A stretch of DNA of 42,064 nt from an uncultured Opitutales bacterium (GTDB lineage: Bacteria; Verrucomicrobiota; Verrucomicrobiia; Opitutales; Intestinicryptomonadaceae), in the NCBI GenBank assembly GCA_944389885.1, contig CALXNZ010000021.1, positions 1 to 42,064 of the forward strand. Direction: 5' to 3'. Shown one piece after another: positions 8,858-16,573 of this stretch; the first letter of the stretch is position 1; each line of letters starts with the position of its first letter. The position numbers and the translations under genes were made by a program. The notes beneath the pieces are model-generated. The model was not told the origin of the DNA, searched no databases, and worked only from the letters and a program-made list of their open reading frames with translations.

Positions 8858-8886
8858 TTGACTGATATTGGAAATATTTATATGAG
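8858..8886 (+). promoter_or_regulatory. Candidate sigma70-type promoter for third PEP-CTERM gene
   Basis: TTGACT (8858-8863) and TATGAG (8881-8886) are separated by 17 bases, and the gene starts 38 bp later. The same TTATTGAC octamer also occurs upstream of the PEP-CTERM gene at 3419 (3380-3387). Support is by sequence pattern only. Confidence 0.4.
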
Positions 8887-8924
8887 TTATAACCAATATA
8901 TTAATAACTTTATTTATTTTCAGT

Positions 8925-10832
8925 ATGAAGCGCGAATTATCTTTTATATTACTCGGTTCTATTGCCGCATTTTCTGCCGCTCAAGCGGAAGTTTTTCTTA
9001 CTCGTGACAATTCTGACAGCGAAGTAAATTGGTCTTTGGCTTCTTGGTTTAATGGTACTTATGAGGAATTTAAAGAAACTGATCTTATCCCCGGATATAA
9101 GAACGAGGAACTTGGAATAGATACAACTGATGCAAGTGTGCAATTTCCAGGCGGAACCAACAATGCAAAATTGCAGCTTAATATAGATGACAATTATACA
9201 ATAGGTAAATTCATATCTCAATATGGCCAGTTCAGTGTAAATATGAATATGACTGGAATGTTGGACGAAGGAGCTTCGGATAGTTCCATTACTATAAAAG
9301 CAACGGATCCCGCCGCCAGCACATATACATTTATGGAATTTGGCACGAGCATGCGCATTAAGGTCGAACCTGCAGAAATAAAATTTACCGGAGGTACGGT
9401 CAATCTCGTGGGGCTCAACGAAGGTAGCAACGCCAGAATTACAATTCGCAACGGCGGCAACGGACAGGACGGTGGAATAAAGGGCGTGACTCCGTCGGTA
9501 CTCACTTTTTCGGAAACTAACGTGCTAAATGTCGAGAGCGCCCTGTATATACAGGGAACAAATAATTCTTCAATCCTTCCTGAAAATTTAGATGCCACGA
9601 TAAATCTTAACGGAACTTTAAATGTGCGCAAAAACACAGGAACTGCCGAGTCTCCCGAATATACATACTATAAACTCACTATCGCCTCGTGCTCAAGTTC
9701 CGTTGGAATAGGTTTGAAGGCGAATATGACGGGTACAACAAATGCCCTCTCCTTTCAACAGGACGCCAATACGCAGGTAAACCTTACCGGATTGCTGAAC
9801 ATCACTGGCTCAAATGAGACAACAAATGATACGGGAGCGGTCTTTATTCTTTCCAAAGGCGCCGAATTTAATGTTTTGGACGGGGGAAGAGTTGAAATGG
9901 CTACGCAATCGCAAACATCTTATGCAGACGTTTATATGTATGCTGGCTCAACTCTTAACATAGAAGACGGTGGTGTCTTTTCCGCCGGAGGACGTTTTGG
10001 ATCGGCTTATTCAAGTTCCGGCAACTCCGTAATAAATATAAAACAGGGCGGCACCCTTTCCGTGCCGTATTTTAGAGTTTCGGCAGGTACCATTGTAAAT
10101 CTTTACGGAAAATATATCTCCGAAGACAATCATATGACATATATCGCCGGAGGTACTTCAGAGCCAGCTAAGAGCTATCTTAACGTTTATGCCGGAGCAA
10201 CAGGCGATGCGTGGGTATACCAAGTAGTCTATAATGGCGAAATAAACATATACGAAGGAGTCGCGGAAGGTGCTTTAAGGACGCGTTCAAATGTAATTAT
10301 CTTGGATAATAATGGCGCGACCATAAATTTCTATTCTTCAAATCCGTTCAAAGGAAATGCTGAAAGCAGCACTCAAAAAGATATAATGGTTCAAAATTCG
10401 GTTGGAGACGGATATTTGAATATTTACGCAAACCAGGATTTTAAATGCCTGGATTATAGCGTCAAGGCCGTGACCGATACGATTGATAAAATTACAACCA
10501 CTATTTTTATAGGCGACGATGTCACCCGCATCAATTTTAATAATCTCGCCAACAATAAACTTGTAGCTCAGGCCGAGGGGAATATGGAGCATTGGCTCAT
10601 AATTGATAATTTCCGCTTAGAACTCATACATGTTGACAATCGCGACAGCCAAATAGATTTCTCGTATATAAAATCTTTGGACGGAGATTGGGTGGATTTC
10701 TGCTTTGTTGAGGATACTAACGGCGGATATTGGCTTTCCGCAACGCAGGTGGTAATTCCGGAACCTTCGCTTGTGGCTGCGTTCTTCGCGCTTGCGGCGT
10801 TAGGGTTTGTTTGCTTTAAGAAAAGAAAATAA
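8925..10832 (+). CDS. PEP-CTERM surface protein, paralogue of the first
   Basis: Secreted protein of 635 residues. The signal peptide is at residues 1-21 (ending FSAAQA). The C-terminal exosortase signal consists of IPEP, the hydrophobic segment SLVAAFFALAALGFVCF and the tail KKRK. The body is rich in beta-strand repeats with Asn, Thr, Gly and Ser (GGTVNLVGLNEGS, GSTLNIEDGGVFSAGG, INIKQGGTLSVPYF). It shares the module GDWxDFxFVxDTxGGYWLSATQ directly before the sorting signal with the protein at 1486-3336. It also shares KFTGGTVNLVGL-type and EGVAEGAL-type segments, so the two are paralogues about 5.6 kb apart. The function is unknown; surface adhesion, S-layer-like or matrix roles are possible. 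It ends in a strong terminator. Confidence 0.85.
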   Translation: MKRELSFILLGSIAAFSAAQAEVFLTRDNSDSEVNWSLASWFNGTYEEFKETDLIPGYKNEELGIDTTDASVQFPGGTNNAKLQLNIDDNYTIGKFISQYGQFSVNMNMTGMLDEGASDSSITIKATDPAASTYTFMEFGTSMRIKVEPAEIKFTGGTVNLVGLNEGSNARITIRNGGNGQDGGIKGVTPSVLTFSETNVLNVESALYIQGTNNSSILPENLDATINLNGTLNVRKNTGTAESPEYTYYKLTIASCSSSVGIGLKANMTGTTNALSFQQDANTQVNLTGLLNITGSNETTNDTGAVFILSKGAEFNVLDGGRVEMATQSQTSYADVYMYAGSTLNIEDGGVFSAGGRFGSAYSSSGNSVINIKQGGTLSVPYFRVSAGTIVNLYGKYISEDNHMTYIAGGTSEPAKSYLNVYAGATGDAWVYQVVYNGEINIYEGVAEGALRTRSNVIILDNNGATINFYSSNPFKGNAESSTQKDIMVQNSVGDGYLNIYANQDFKCLDYSVKAVTDTIDKITTTIFIGDDVTRINFNNLANNKLVAQAEGNMEHWLIIDNFRLELIHVDNRDSQIDFSYIKSLDGDWVDFCFVEDTNGGYWLSATQVVIPEPSLVAAFFALAALGFVCFKKRK

Positions 10833-10856
10833 TAGCAGCGGATTTTCACCGTATTT

Positions 10857-10890
10857 AAATGCGATGCCGTGCGGCATCGCATTTATTTTT
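10857..10890 (+). terminator. Rho-independent terminator
   Basis: A perfect 12-bp stem (AAATGCGATGCC at 10857-10868, GGCATCGCATTT at 10873-10884) with a 4-base loop GTGC is followed by a T-rich stretch. It lies 24 bp after the stop of the third PEP-CTERM gene. Confidence 0.88.
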
Positions 10891-10945
10891 ATCTTCAAAC
10901 TTTTGGATTATTTTCTATGCCGTACGCATATAAACTTCTAAAATA

Positions 10946-10980
10946 AAAAATTCTCCGCATCGTCGAAACGGAGAATTTTT
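10946..10980 (-). terminator. Bidirectional terminator between convergent genes
   Basis: A perfect 12-bp stem (10946-10957 with 10969-10980) encloses an 11-base loop and is flanked by A-runs on the left and T-runs on the right, so it can act on both strands. It lies 57 bp after the stop of the minus-strand carboxyltransferase gene and behind the terminator of the plus-strand PEP-CTERM gene. Confidence 0.85.
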
Positions 10981-11036
10981 ATTTATTGGAATTAAATGCA
11001 ACCGGAGTCCTTTAAAATTCAGGCGCTCCCGATTGG

Positions 11037-12509
11037 TTAAAGTTGTTGGACTTTTACAGTATGCGGGGCGGCTCCGTCGATAGAAATTTTGAATGTTCCG
11101 CTCGATGGGTTCGCCGCGCCTTCAGGCTTTTTGTCCGCCGGAGACTTTAAGGCGTAAGCAGACCGCGGCTTTTTATAAAGATCTTCAAGCTGTTGCGGGA
11201 ACATGGCGTAAATCACGCAATGTTCGTCGTCGTCTTTTATGCCCTTTTCGCGCAGCTGCTCGCGCAGATCTTCCATTCCGGGTTTCTTGAGGTCCGCAGG
11301 GCGGCAGTCTATTGGAGGCTTGCCCGATTTTTCCTCCGCAAGTTTGCGAACTTCCGCATCTACCGGGGCGGGAGTGCGCCCGTAATATCCGAGAGCTATA
11401 TCCATAGCCTGCGGGGTGAACATCTTCCAACGCCCGAACTTGACATTCATCATCGCCTGGGTCCCGACAATTTGTGAAGTGGGAGTGACAAGCGGAATCC
11501 AGCCTAATTTTTCGCGAACATAGGGAACTTCAGCAAAGACCTGGTCGAATTTATCTTCCATCTTTTGCTCTTTTAGCTGCACGCGGAAGTTTGAAAGCAT
11601 GCCGCCGGGAACTTGGTAATTCAGTACATCGGTGTCTATGCCTTCATTCTTTTTGGAGGTGTAGAAGCCGAGCTCATCGTAGATTTTCTTAAAATATAGA
11701 TGAAGTTCGCGCAGCTTTTTTGTGTCGTAAGACGGGCAGCGCGGGTGATCCTTCAACAGAGCCTGCATTCTGGCGGTATCGGGTTGTCCGGTTCCGTTGG
11801 CGAAGGGGGCGATTGAAGTGTCAATCGAATCTACGCCGGCATCCACAGCGGCATAATAAGTTGGCGCCCCCATTCCGGCGGTTTCGTGGGTATGTATTAT
11901 GACCGGAATTTTTATGTTGGATTTCAAGCCGCTTATAATTTCGTGGGCGACATACGGGGGAATCAATCCGGCCATGTCTTTTAAAACAACGGCGTCGCAA
12001 CCCATTTCCTCGAGCTCTACCCCCAGGCGTATGAAGGTATCTACCGTGTGCACGGGGCTCGTCGTATAACAGATTGTGCCGTGGGCCTCTTTGCCAACTT
12101 CTTTAACCGCCTTTATGGCGCATTCCATATTGCGGGTATCATTTAGGGCGTCGAATATGCGGAATATATCCATGCCGTGCTTCGCCGAAGTGCGAACAAA
12201 TGCTTGTACAACATCGTCCGGAAAATGCGAATAAGCCACTATATTTTGTCCGCGGAAAAGCATCATGTGCTTAGTCTTGGGGCAGGCTTTTTTTAGGGCG
12301 TCGAGCCTGTCGAATGGGAATTCGCCGAGAAAGCGCAGACCTGAGTCAATGGTGGCTCCCCCCCAAGTTTCAAGGGCTCCGAAATCCATGCTGTCGAGAA
12401 GGGGGCAAATCGGGAGCATCATTGATGTCGGCATACGCGTAGCCGCCAACGATTGGTGACCGTCGCGCAGGACGGTGTTGTTGAATACTACTGGTTTTGA
12501 ACTTGCCAT
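11037..12509 (-). CDS. oadA: Biotin-dependent carboxyltransferase subunit (OadA/PycB type), no biotin domain
   Basis: Carboxyltransferase of the oxaloacetate decarboxylase alpha / pyruvate carboxylase B family, which moves carboxyl groups between biotin and pyruvate or oxaloacetate. The HMGL-like barrel motifs are clear: NTVLRDGHQSLAATRM near the N-terminus, VVLKDMAGL, and the metal-ligand HTHETAGMG. The conserved PAC domain (YQVPGGMLSNFRVQL, VTPTSQIVGTQAMMNVKFGRW) follows. The protein stops at 490 residues just as the linker to the biotinyl domain begins (FKISIDGAAPHTVKVQQL). The usual C-terminal EAMKM lysine domain is absent, so a separate biotin carrier must be encoded elsewhere if the enzyme is active. 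An AAGGAA sits 9 bases upstream of the ATG. Its partners (membrane beta subunit or biotin carboxylase) are not in this window, so decarboxylase and carboxylase roles cannot be separated. Confidence 0.88.
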   Translation of the reverse strand: MASSKPVVFNNTVLRDGHQSLAATRMPTSMMLPICPLLDSMDFGALETWGGATIDSGLRFLGEFPFDRLDALKKACPKTKHMMLFRGQNIVAYSHFPDDVVQAFVRTSAKHGMDIFRIFDALNDTRNMECAIKAVKEVGKEAHGTICYTTSPVHTVDTFIRLGVELEEMGCDAVVLKDMAGLIPPYVAHEIISGLKSNIKIPVIIHTHETAGMGAPTYYAAVDAGVDSIDTSIAPFANGTGQPDTARMQALLKDHPRCPSYDTKKLRELHLYFKKIYDELGFYTSKKNEGIDTDVLNYQVPGGMLSNFRVQLKEQKMEDKFDQVFAEVPYVREKLGWIPLVTPTSQIVGTQAMMNVKFGRWKMFTPQAMDIALGYYGRTPAPVDAEVRKLAEEKSGKPPIDCRPADLKKPGMEDLREQLREKGIKDDDEHCVIYAMFPQQLEDLYKKPRSAYALKSPADKKPEGAANPSSGTFKISIDGAAPHTVKVQQL

Positions 12510-12665
12510 ATCTAATTGTTCCTTAAAAATTTTTTGAATAATCAGAGCGATTCAAACAAAGCTTTTTTATAATTTCAACAAATTTTAGCGATTTTTAAGC
12601 GCGCTTGAATTTGATGATTTTAATCGACTAAATATCGATTTTCATTAGAGCTTTTAATTTTTGAG

Positions 12666-14075
12666 ATGAAAATATATCTGCGCACATACGGCTGCCAAAT
12701 GAACGAGCGCGATTCCGAAAACATAGCTGCGGAATTTGCGGAGCGCGGGCACGATATCGTATCCGACGACGCCGTCGCCGATATAATAGTCGTAAATACA
12801 TGTTCGGTGAGGGAGCAGGCTGAACAGAAAGCCATAGGCAAGCTCGGCCATGTCCTTGCGCGCAGGAACGCGCGGCGGGCAAGTTTGCCGATAATCGGCG
12901 TGACGGGTTGTATGGCTCAGAATAGGGGAGGGCAACTTATGCGGACGCTCCCCGGAATAGATTTCATATTGGGAGCCCGCAAAACCCATATGGTTCCGGA
13001 GATTGCGCTGAAAATGTACGCAAGAAGGCTCGGGGGAATGTGCCACCCAAAGCCGCCGCGATTGCTGCGCGATGATCCTGAGTCGGCGGACACATATTTG
13101 GATATTTCCGACGACCTCCAGTCGCACAGGTATATAAATCGCCACCTTTTGGCGGATACTTCCCAGACCTGCGCCTACATATCCATTATGCAGGGCTGCC
13201 AAATGAACTGCTCTTATTGCATAGTGCCTAAGACGCGCGGAATACAAAGGTCGCGCCCGCCGGAAGAGATATTGGAGGAGGCCGCCAAGCTCGTAGATTC
13301 CGGGACTAAGGAAATAACGCTGCTTGGGCAGGTAGCAAATGCTTACGGCAGGGATATCGGGCTTGGAGGCGATGCGTTTGTGGGGCTTTTGCGCAGTCTC
13401 GACAAGCTTGACGGCCTTGAGCGCATACGCTTCACTTCGCCGCACCCATCGTTTTTCACGCCGCAGCTCACGGGCGCATACGCAGAATTGCGGACTTTGT
13501 GCGAATATGTGCATTTGCCTCTGCAATCGGGGAGCGATCGCATTTTGAAACTTATGCGCAGGCCTTATACGGCCTCTAAATTTCTTGAGATTGTCTCAAG
13601 GCTCCGCGAAGCAAAGCCAAATATTTCGATTTCAACCGATATAATAGTCGGCTATCCCGGAGAGCGCGACGAGGATTTTGAATGCACAAAAGAGATTTTT
13701 GAAAAGTCGGGTTTTGATATGGCTTATATATTTAAATACAGCCCGCGCAAAGGTACTTTGAGCGCGGAGTTGCCCGACGATGTTCCCGATTCCGTCAAAG
13801 AGGGACGCAACGCTGAACTTCTGGATTTGTTGGCGAAGCAGTCTATGGAATACAACCTGAGGCTTGTTGATACCGAGCAGGAAATACTTGTGGAATCCTG
13901 CGCCAAACGCAACCCCGACGCCATAATGGGGCGCACCCGCACGCACCGCAAAGTATTTTTTAAATCGTCTAAAAATCTTGCCGAGCTTCGCGGAAAATTG
14001 ATAGGCGTGAAAATAAAATCGGCAACAGTTGCGGCTCTTGAGGGATATTTTTACGATCCTGAGCCGCGGCTATAA
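12666..14075 (+). CDS. miaB: tRNA-2-methylthio-N6-dimethylallyladenosine synthase MiaB
   Basis: Radical-SAM methylthiotransferase that converts i6A37 of tRNAs to ms2i6A37. The N-terminal UPF0004 domain carries the first FeS-cluster cysteines in TYGCQMNERDS (C10), NTCSVREQAEQK (C46) and TGCMAQ (C82). The radical-SAM motif is CQMNCSYCIVPKTRG (C178, C182, C185). HLPLQSGSDRILKLMRR and the C-terminal TRAM domain (about 400-469) complete the family layout. NTCSVREQAEQKAIGKLG and CxxxCxYCIVPxTRG separate it from RimO and MtaB. The length of 469 residues is normal. It diverges from the carboxyltransferase gene; the 156-bp gap holds a small AATCGA/TCGATT inverted repeat (12622-12640) of unknown meaning. 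Confidence 0.95.
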   Translation: MKIYLRTYGCQMNERDSENIAAEFAERGHDIVSDDAVADIIVVNTCSVREQAEQKAIGKLGHVLARRNARRASLPIIGVTGCMAQNRGGQLMRTLPGIDFILGARKTHMVPEIALKMYARRLGGMCHPKPPRLLRDDPESADTYLDISDDLQSHRYINRHLLADTSQTCAYISIMQGCQMNCSYCIVPKTRGIQRSRPPEEILEEAAKLVDSGTKEITLLGQVANAYGRDIGLGGDAFVGLLRSLDKLDGLERIRFTSPHPSFFTPQLTGAYAELRTLCEYVHLPLQSGSDRILKLMRRPYTASKFLEIVSRLREAKPNISISTDIIVGYPGERDEDFECTKEIFEKSGFDMAYIFKYSPRKGTLSAELPDDVPDSVKEGRNAELLDLLAKQSMEYNLRLVDTEQEILVESCAKRNPDAIMGRTRTHRKVFFKSSKNLAELRGKLIGVKIKSATVAALEGYFYDPEPRL

Positions 14076-14128
14076 TTATCGCGTCTATTCGGGGAAATCT
14101 ACAAAAAATACCCTAAAACAAAAGGCCG

Positions 14129-14965
14129 CTACTCTATGATTTCAATGGGGGAGTCCGGCGTCTGCTGAATAGCCGCCGAAAGGTTATATTCGGAGCATAT
14201 ATCCTTAATTTCCGGCAATGGCAGTATCATAAATGCCGTTGACATTGCGTCGGCAATGGCTGCGGAACCCGCGAAAGCCCAAGTCCTGTATGGCTGGTTT
14301 TCCGGCACGGTGCCCGTGCGGGCGTCCAAAATATGCGTTCCCTGTACCGCGACGCCGGACGCCCCGACCGCAGCGTTGTTCAAGGGTATTTCCATGCCGC
14401 CTTCACCGCCGAGCCTTATAATCCATGATTCGGCGTCGTCTGGTTTCCCAAAGGCGTATATTGAACTTCCCCCGAAAGTGATAAAAGCGTTTTCCACCTC
14501 CCAAATATCTATGAGCTTGTCCACAATTTTGTCTACTGCAAAGCCTTTGCCGATTGCCCCAAGGTCGATCATGCCGTCGTATTTCTTGCGAATCGCATAG
14601 TTTTCGGCGTCAAATTCAAAGACTCCCCTGCGGGGTTCCCCTTTTATGGCTATGGTAGAATCCTTTTTATTTTTGAGAAAATATTCGCCCATGCATACGT
14701 CGATGACCCCTCTGCTTATTTGAGCCGCCTGGAATGCCGATATGAGGCATTCGGTGGCGCTGTCGGTGAGCTTCACGGTTTCCCCAACATTGGCGGAGTT
14801 TATCATGGATATGTCGCTTCCCTCAATATATACGCTTAGGAGGCTTTCAAGCATCTCAAGGTCGTGAAAGCATTCCAGCGCCGCGCTGCGGGCGTAGTTA
14901 TATTCAACCCCGCATATGCGAATTACCATATTTGTATTCATGGCTTCCGTGTCAAATTCGTGCAT
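14129..14965 (-). CDS. apbE: FAD:protein FMN transferase ApbE
   Basis: Flavin transferase that attaches FMN to a threonine of target proteins such as NqrB/C or RnfD/G. The family motifs are visible in order: the N-terminal EAMNTNM (normally AMGT), DLGAIGKGFAVDKIVDKL, the FGGSSIYAFG strand (normally GG[ND]), HILDARTG, and ADAMSTAFMILP with its metal-binding Asp and Thr region. No lipobox or signal peptide is seen, so the protein may be cytoplasmic, unlike many ApbE proteins. I take the ATG at 14965, which places MHEFDTEAM at the usual N-terminus; a GTG at 14983 is possible. The NQR/RNF complex it may serve is not in the window. It is convergent with miaB, with only 53 bp between the stops. Confidence 0.87.
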   Translation of the reverse strand: MHEFDTEAMNTNMVIRICGVEYNYARSAALECFHDLEMLESLLSVYIEGSDISMINSANVGETVKLTDSATECLISAFQAAQISRGVIDVCMGEYFLKNKKDSTIAIKGEPRRGVFEFDAENYAIRKKYDGMIDLGAIGKGFAVDKIVDKLIDIWEVENAFITFGGSSIYAFGKPDDAESWIIRLGGEGGMEIPLNNAAVGASGVAVQGTHILDARTGTVPENQPYRTWAFAGSAAIADAMSTAFMILPLPEIKDICSEYNLSAAIQQTPDSPIEIIE

Positions 14966-15084
14966 GGCATGAAAGATATTCACAGAACGATGGGAATGTC
15001 AAAACAGGAATTGCCGGAATTTCGCAGAAAATTGTTGCATAAAAACTGTGTCGATATAGTCCTTTTCTAAGATTTTGGGGATAT

Positions 15085-15762
15085 ATGAAAGATTTGCACG
15101 GAACTTTTATTTTTGCCATATGCCTGTTGGCGTTTACCGCCGTGGTGTTCTTTTTTAAATATGGACAGCAGCGCGTGCATTCGCACATGCTTGAAGCCGA
15201 AGCGTTCACCGCCCAAAATATCGCCCTCAATGCTGAAAAAACGGCAGAAATAAAAGCCAAAGAAGCCGCGAGATTGGCCAGAATTGCCCAACAAAGCGCC
15301 ATAAGCAATATGGAAAAAGCCAAAGAGGCGCGCCAAATGTTGGAAAAGGCCCGCGAAAAAACCAAGATGACACAACAGGAAATTGTGGATAAACTAAATC
15401 GCCAGTTAGAGCGCGAGGCTGATGCGAGAATTTCCGCGGAAAACGCAAAAGTTGAACTCGCAAAACAGCGCGACATTCTCCATCAGGCCGTGCAAGATAC
15501 CCGTATGGCCCTCGAAAAACTCCAAAAGGAACGCAAGGACAATTCTTCAGATGCAAGAATATCCAAACTCCAGGAACTTCTGAAGGCCAGAGAGGCGGAA
15601 ATCGCCGAGTTGAAAAGGTATCAGGCCATACTTGAAAAAATGCGCATGGAAGCCGTTGAAGCCCAAAAACGTACGGAACTTGAAATAGAGTCCAGAGGGG
15701 GCAGGGTGACCCTGCCGCGGGCAAGGAGAATCATATCTCCCAATATACCTTCCGTATTCTGA
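15085..15762 (+). CDS. Membrane-anchored coiled-coil protein
   Basis: Protein of 225 residues that I cannot assign to a named family. One membrane helix lies at residues 7-24 (TFIFAICLLAFTAVVFFF) after a short N-terminus. A long, charged, Ala/Glu/Lys/Arg-rich stretch (about 35-200) shows strong heptad character and is predicted to be coiled coil. A basic, proline-containing tail ends the protein (LPRARRIISPNIPSVF). The topology suggests a single-pass inner-membrane protein with a long periplasmic rod. GGGG precedes the ATG by 6 bases. The pal gene follows 99 bp downstream on the same strand, so a role in the cell envelope, such as a Tol-Pal-like or structural spacer function, is a guess from position and shape only. 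Confidence 0.7.
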   Translation: MKDLHGTFIFAICLLAFTAVVFFFKYGQQRVHSHMLEAEAFTAQNIALNAEKTAEIKAKEAARLARIAQQSAISNMEKAKEARQMLEKAREKTKMTQQEIVDKLNRQLEREADARISAENAKVELAKQRDILHQAVQDTRMALEKLQKERKDNSSDARISKLQELLKAREAEIAELKRYQAILEKMRMEAVEAQKRTELEIESRGGRVTLPRARRIISPNIPSVF

Positions 15763-15861
15763 TACGACCTTATTTTGTAAGAAGAAATATTTAGAAAAAA
15801 CTTGCAAAAAAAAACGATTATATAAAGTGTTAAACAGTTAATTTTCAGAATCGTCAAAACT

Positions 15862-16425
15862 ATGAAAAAATTATTCACTCTCGCTATTGCGACTTTGTCG
15901 CTCTTCTTCCTCGCGGCCTGCGATTCAATGGATAGCCCGTCGCCGCTCGATACTCGCGCGACAAACGCATCTGGTACGCTCAATCCCGATAATCTCCCGG
16001 AAGACGCCTCCATGGGTGCAGATTCCGGCCTTGCGGATCGCGGGGAATTTGGCAATAGCGGAATGGATTATGAAAATATAAATCCCGAAGATATCGTATG
16101 CACCGTGTATTTCGGATTTGACCAATACGCTGTCGGACCCGCAGAACGCGGAAAAATAAAGAGCGCGGCAAGTTTTTGCGACGAAAACCCCGATGTGAAG
16201 TTGGTTCTTGTCGGGCACACAGACTGGTGGGGTACTGAAGAATACAATTTGTTGCTCTCGGATAAACGCTGCAAGGCCGTGTCGGATTACATGGGCAATC
16301 TCGGAGTTTCTCCCGACCGCATGAATTCCGTAGGCAGGGGCGAGGCTGGCGCAACTCTTGACGCCGCAAAAGATTCTCCGGAAGCAAGGCACGATAGGCG
16401 TGTGGATATCGTAAAAGTAAGATAG
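15862..16425 (+). CDS. pal: Peptidoglycan-associated OmpA-family lipoprotein (Pal-like)
   Basis: Outer-membrane lipoprotein that binds peptidoglycan and helps to hold the envelope together. The signal peptide ends in a lipobox (FFLAAC, with C20 as the lipidated residue). A flexible Ser/Asp/Asn-rich linker of about 60 residues follows. The C-terminal OmpA domain (about 83-187) shows VYFGFDQYAVGP, VLVGHTDWWGTEEYN, LSDKRCKAVSDYM, VSPDRMNSVGRGE and HDRRVDIVK, including the Asp and Arg residues that contact diaminopimelate. At 187 residues it matches the usual size of Pal. No tol or cpoB genes are adjacent; the neighbour upstream is the coiled-coil membrane protein. A strong terminator follows. 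Confidence 0.88.
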   Translation: MKKLFTLAIATLSLFFLAACDSMDSPSPLDTRATNASGTLNPDNLPEDASMGADSGLADRGEFGNSGMDYENINPEDIVCTVYFGFDQYAVGPAERGKIKSAASFCDENPDVKLVLVGHTDWWGTEEYNLLLSDKRCKAVSDYMGNLGVSPDRMNSVGRGEAGATLDAAKDSPEARHDRRVDIVKVR

Positions 16426-16436
16426 CTTTTAGAGAT

Positions 16437-16473
16437 AAAAAAGAACCCGTCCTTTGCGGACGGGTTCTTTTTT
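16437..16473 (+). terminator. Bidirectional rho-independent terminator
   Basis: A perfect 16-bp stem (16437-16452 with 16458-16473) with a 5-base loop has an A-tract on the left and a T-tract on the right. It ends the pal transcript 11 bp after the stop and may also stop the convergent MscS-type gene, whose stop is about 100 bp away. Confidence 0.92.
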
Positions 16474-16573
16474 TATGCGCGATAGGCTGCGAATTTTCCG
16501 CGCGCGATTTTCATATTTTATATGTTTTTGCTTAGGGGATTTTTCTTGTTGTGCAAATGTCTCCCAAGAGCGT

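Noticed and set aside
14983-15084. Divergent gap between apbE and the coiled-coil gene searched for a small RNA or riboswitch
   Set aside because: No stable hairpin series or conserved aptamer sequence (for example an FMN or TPP element) could be recognised in about 100 bp.
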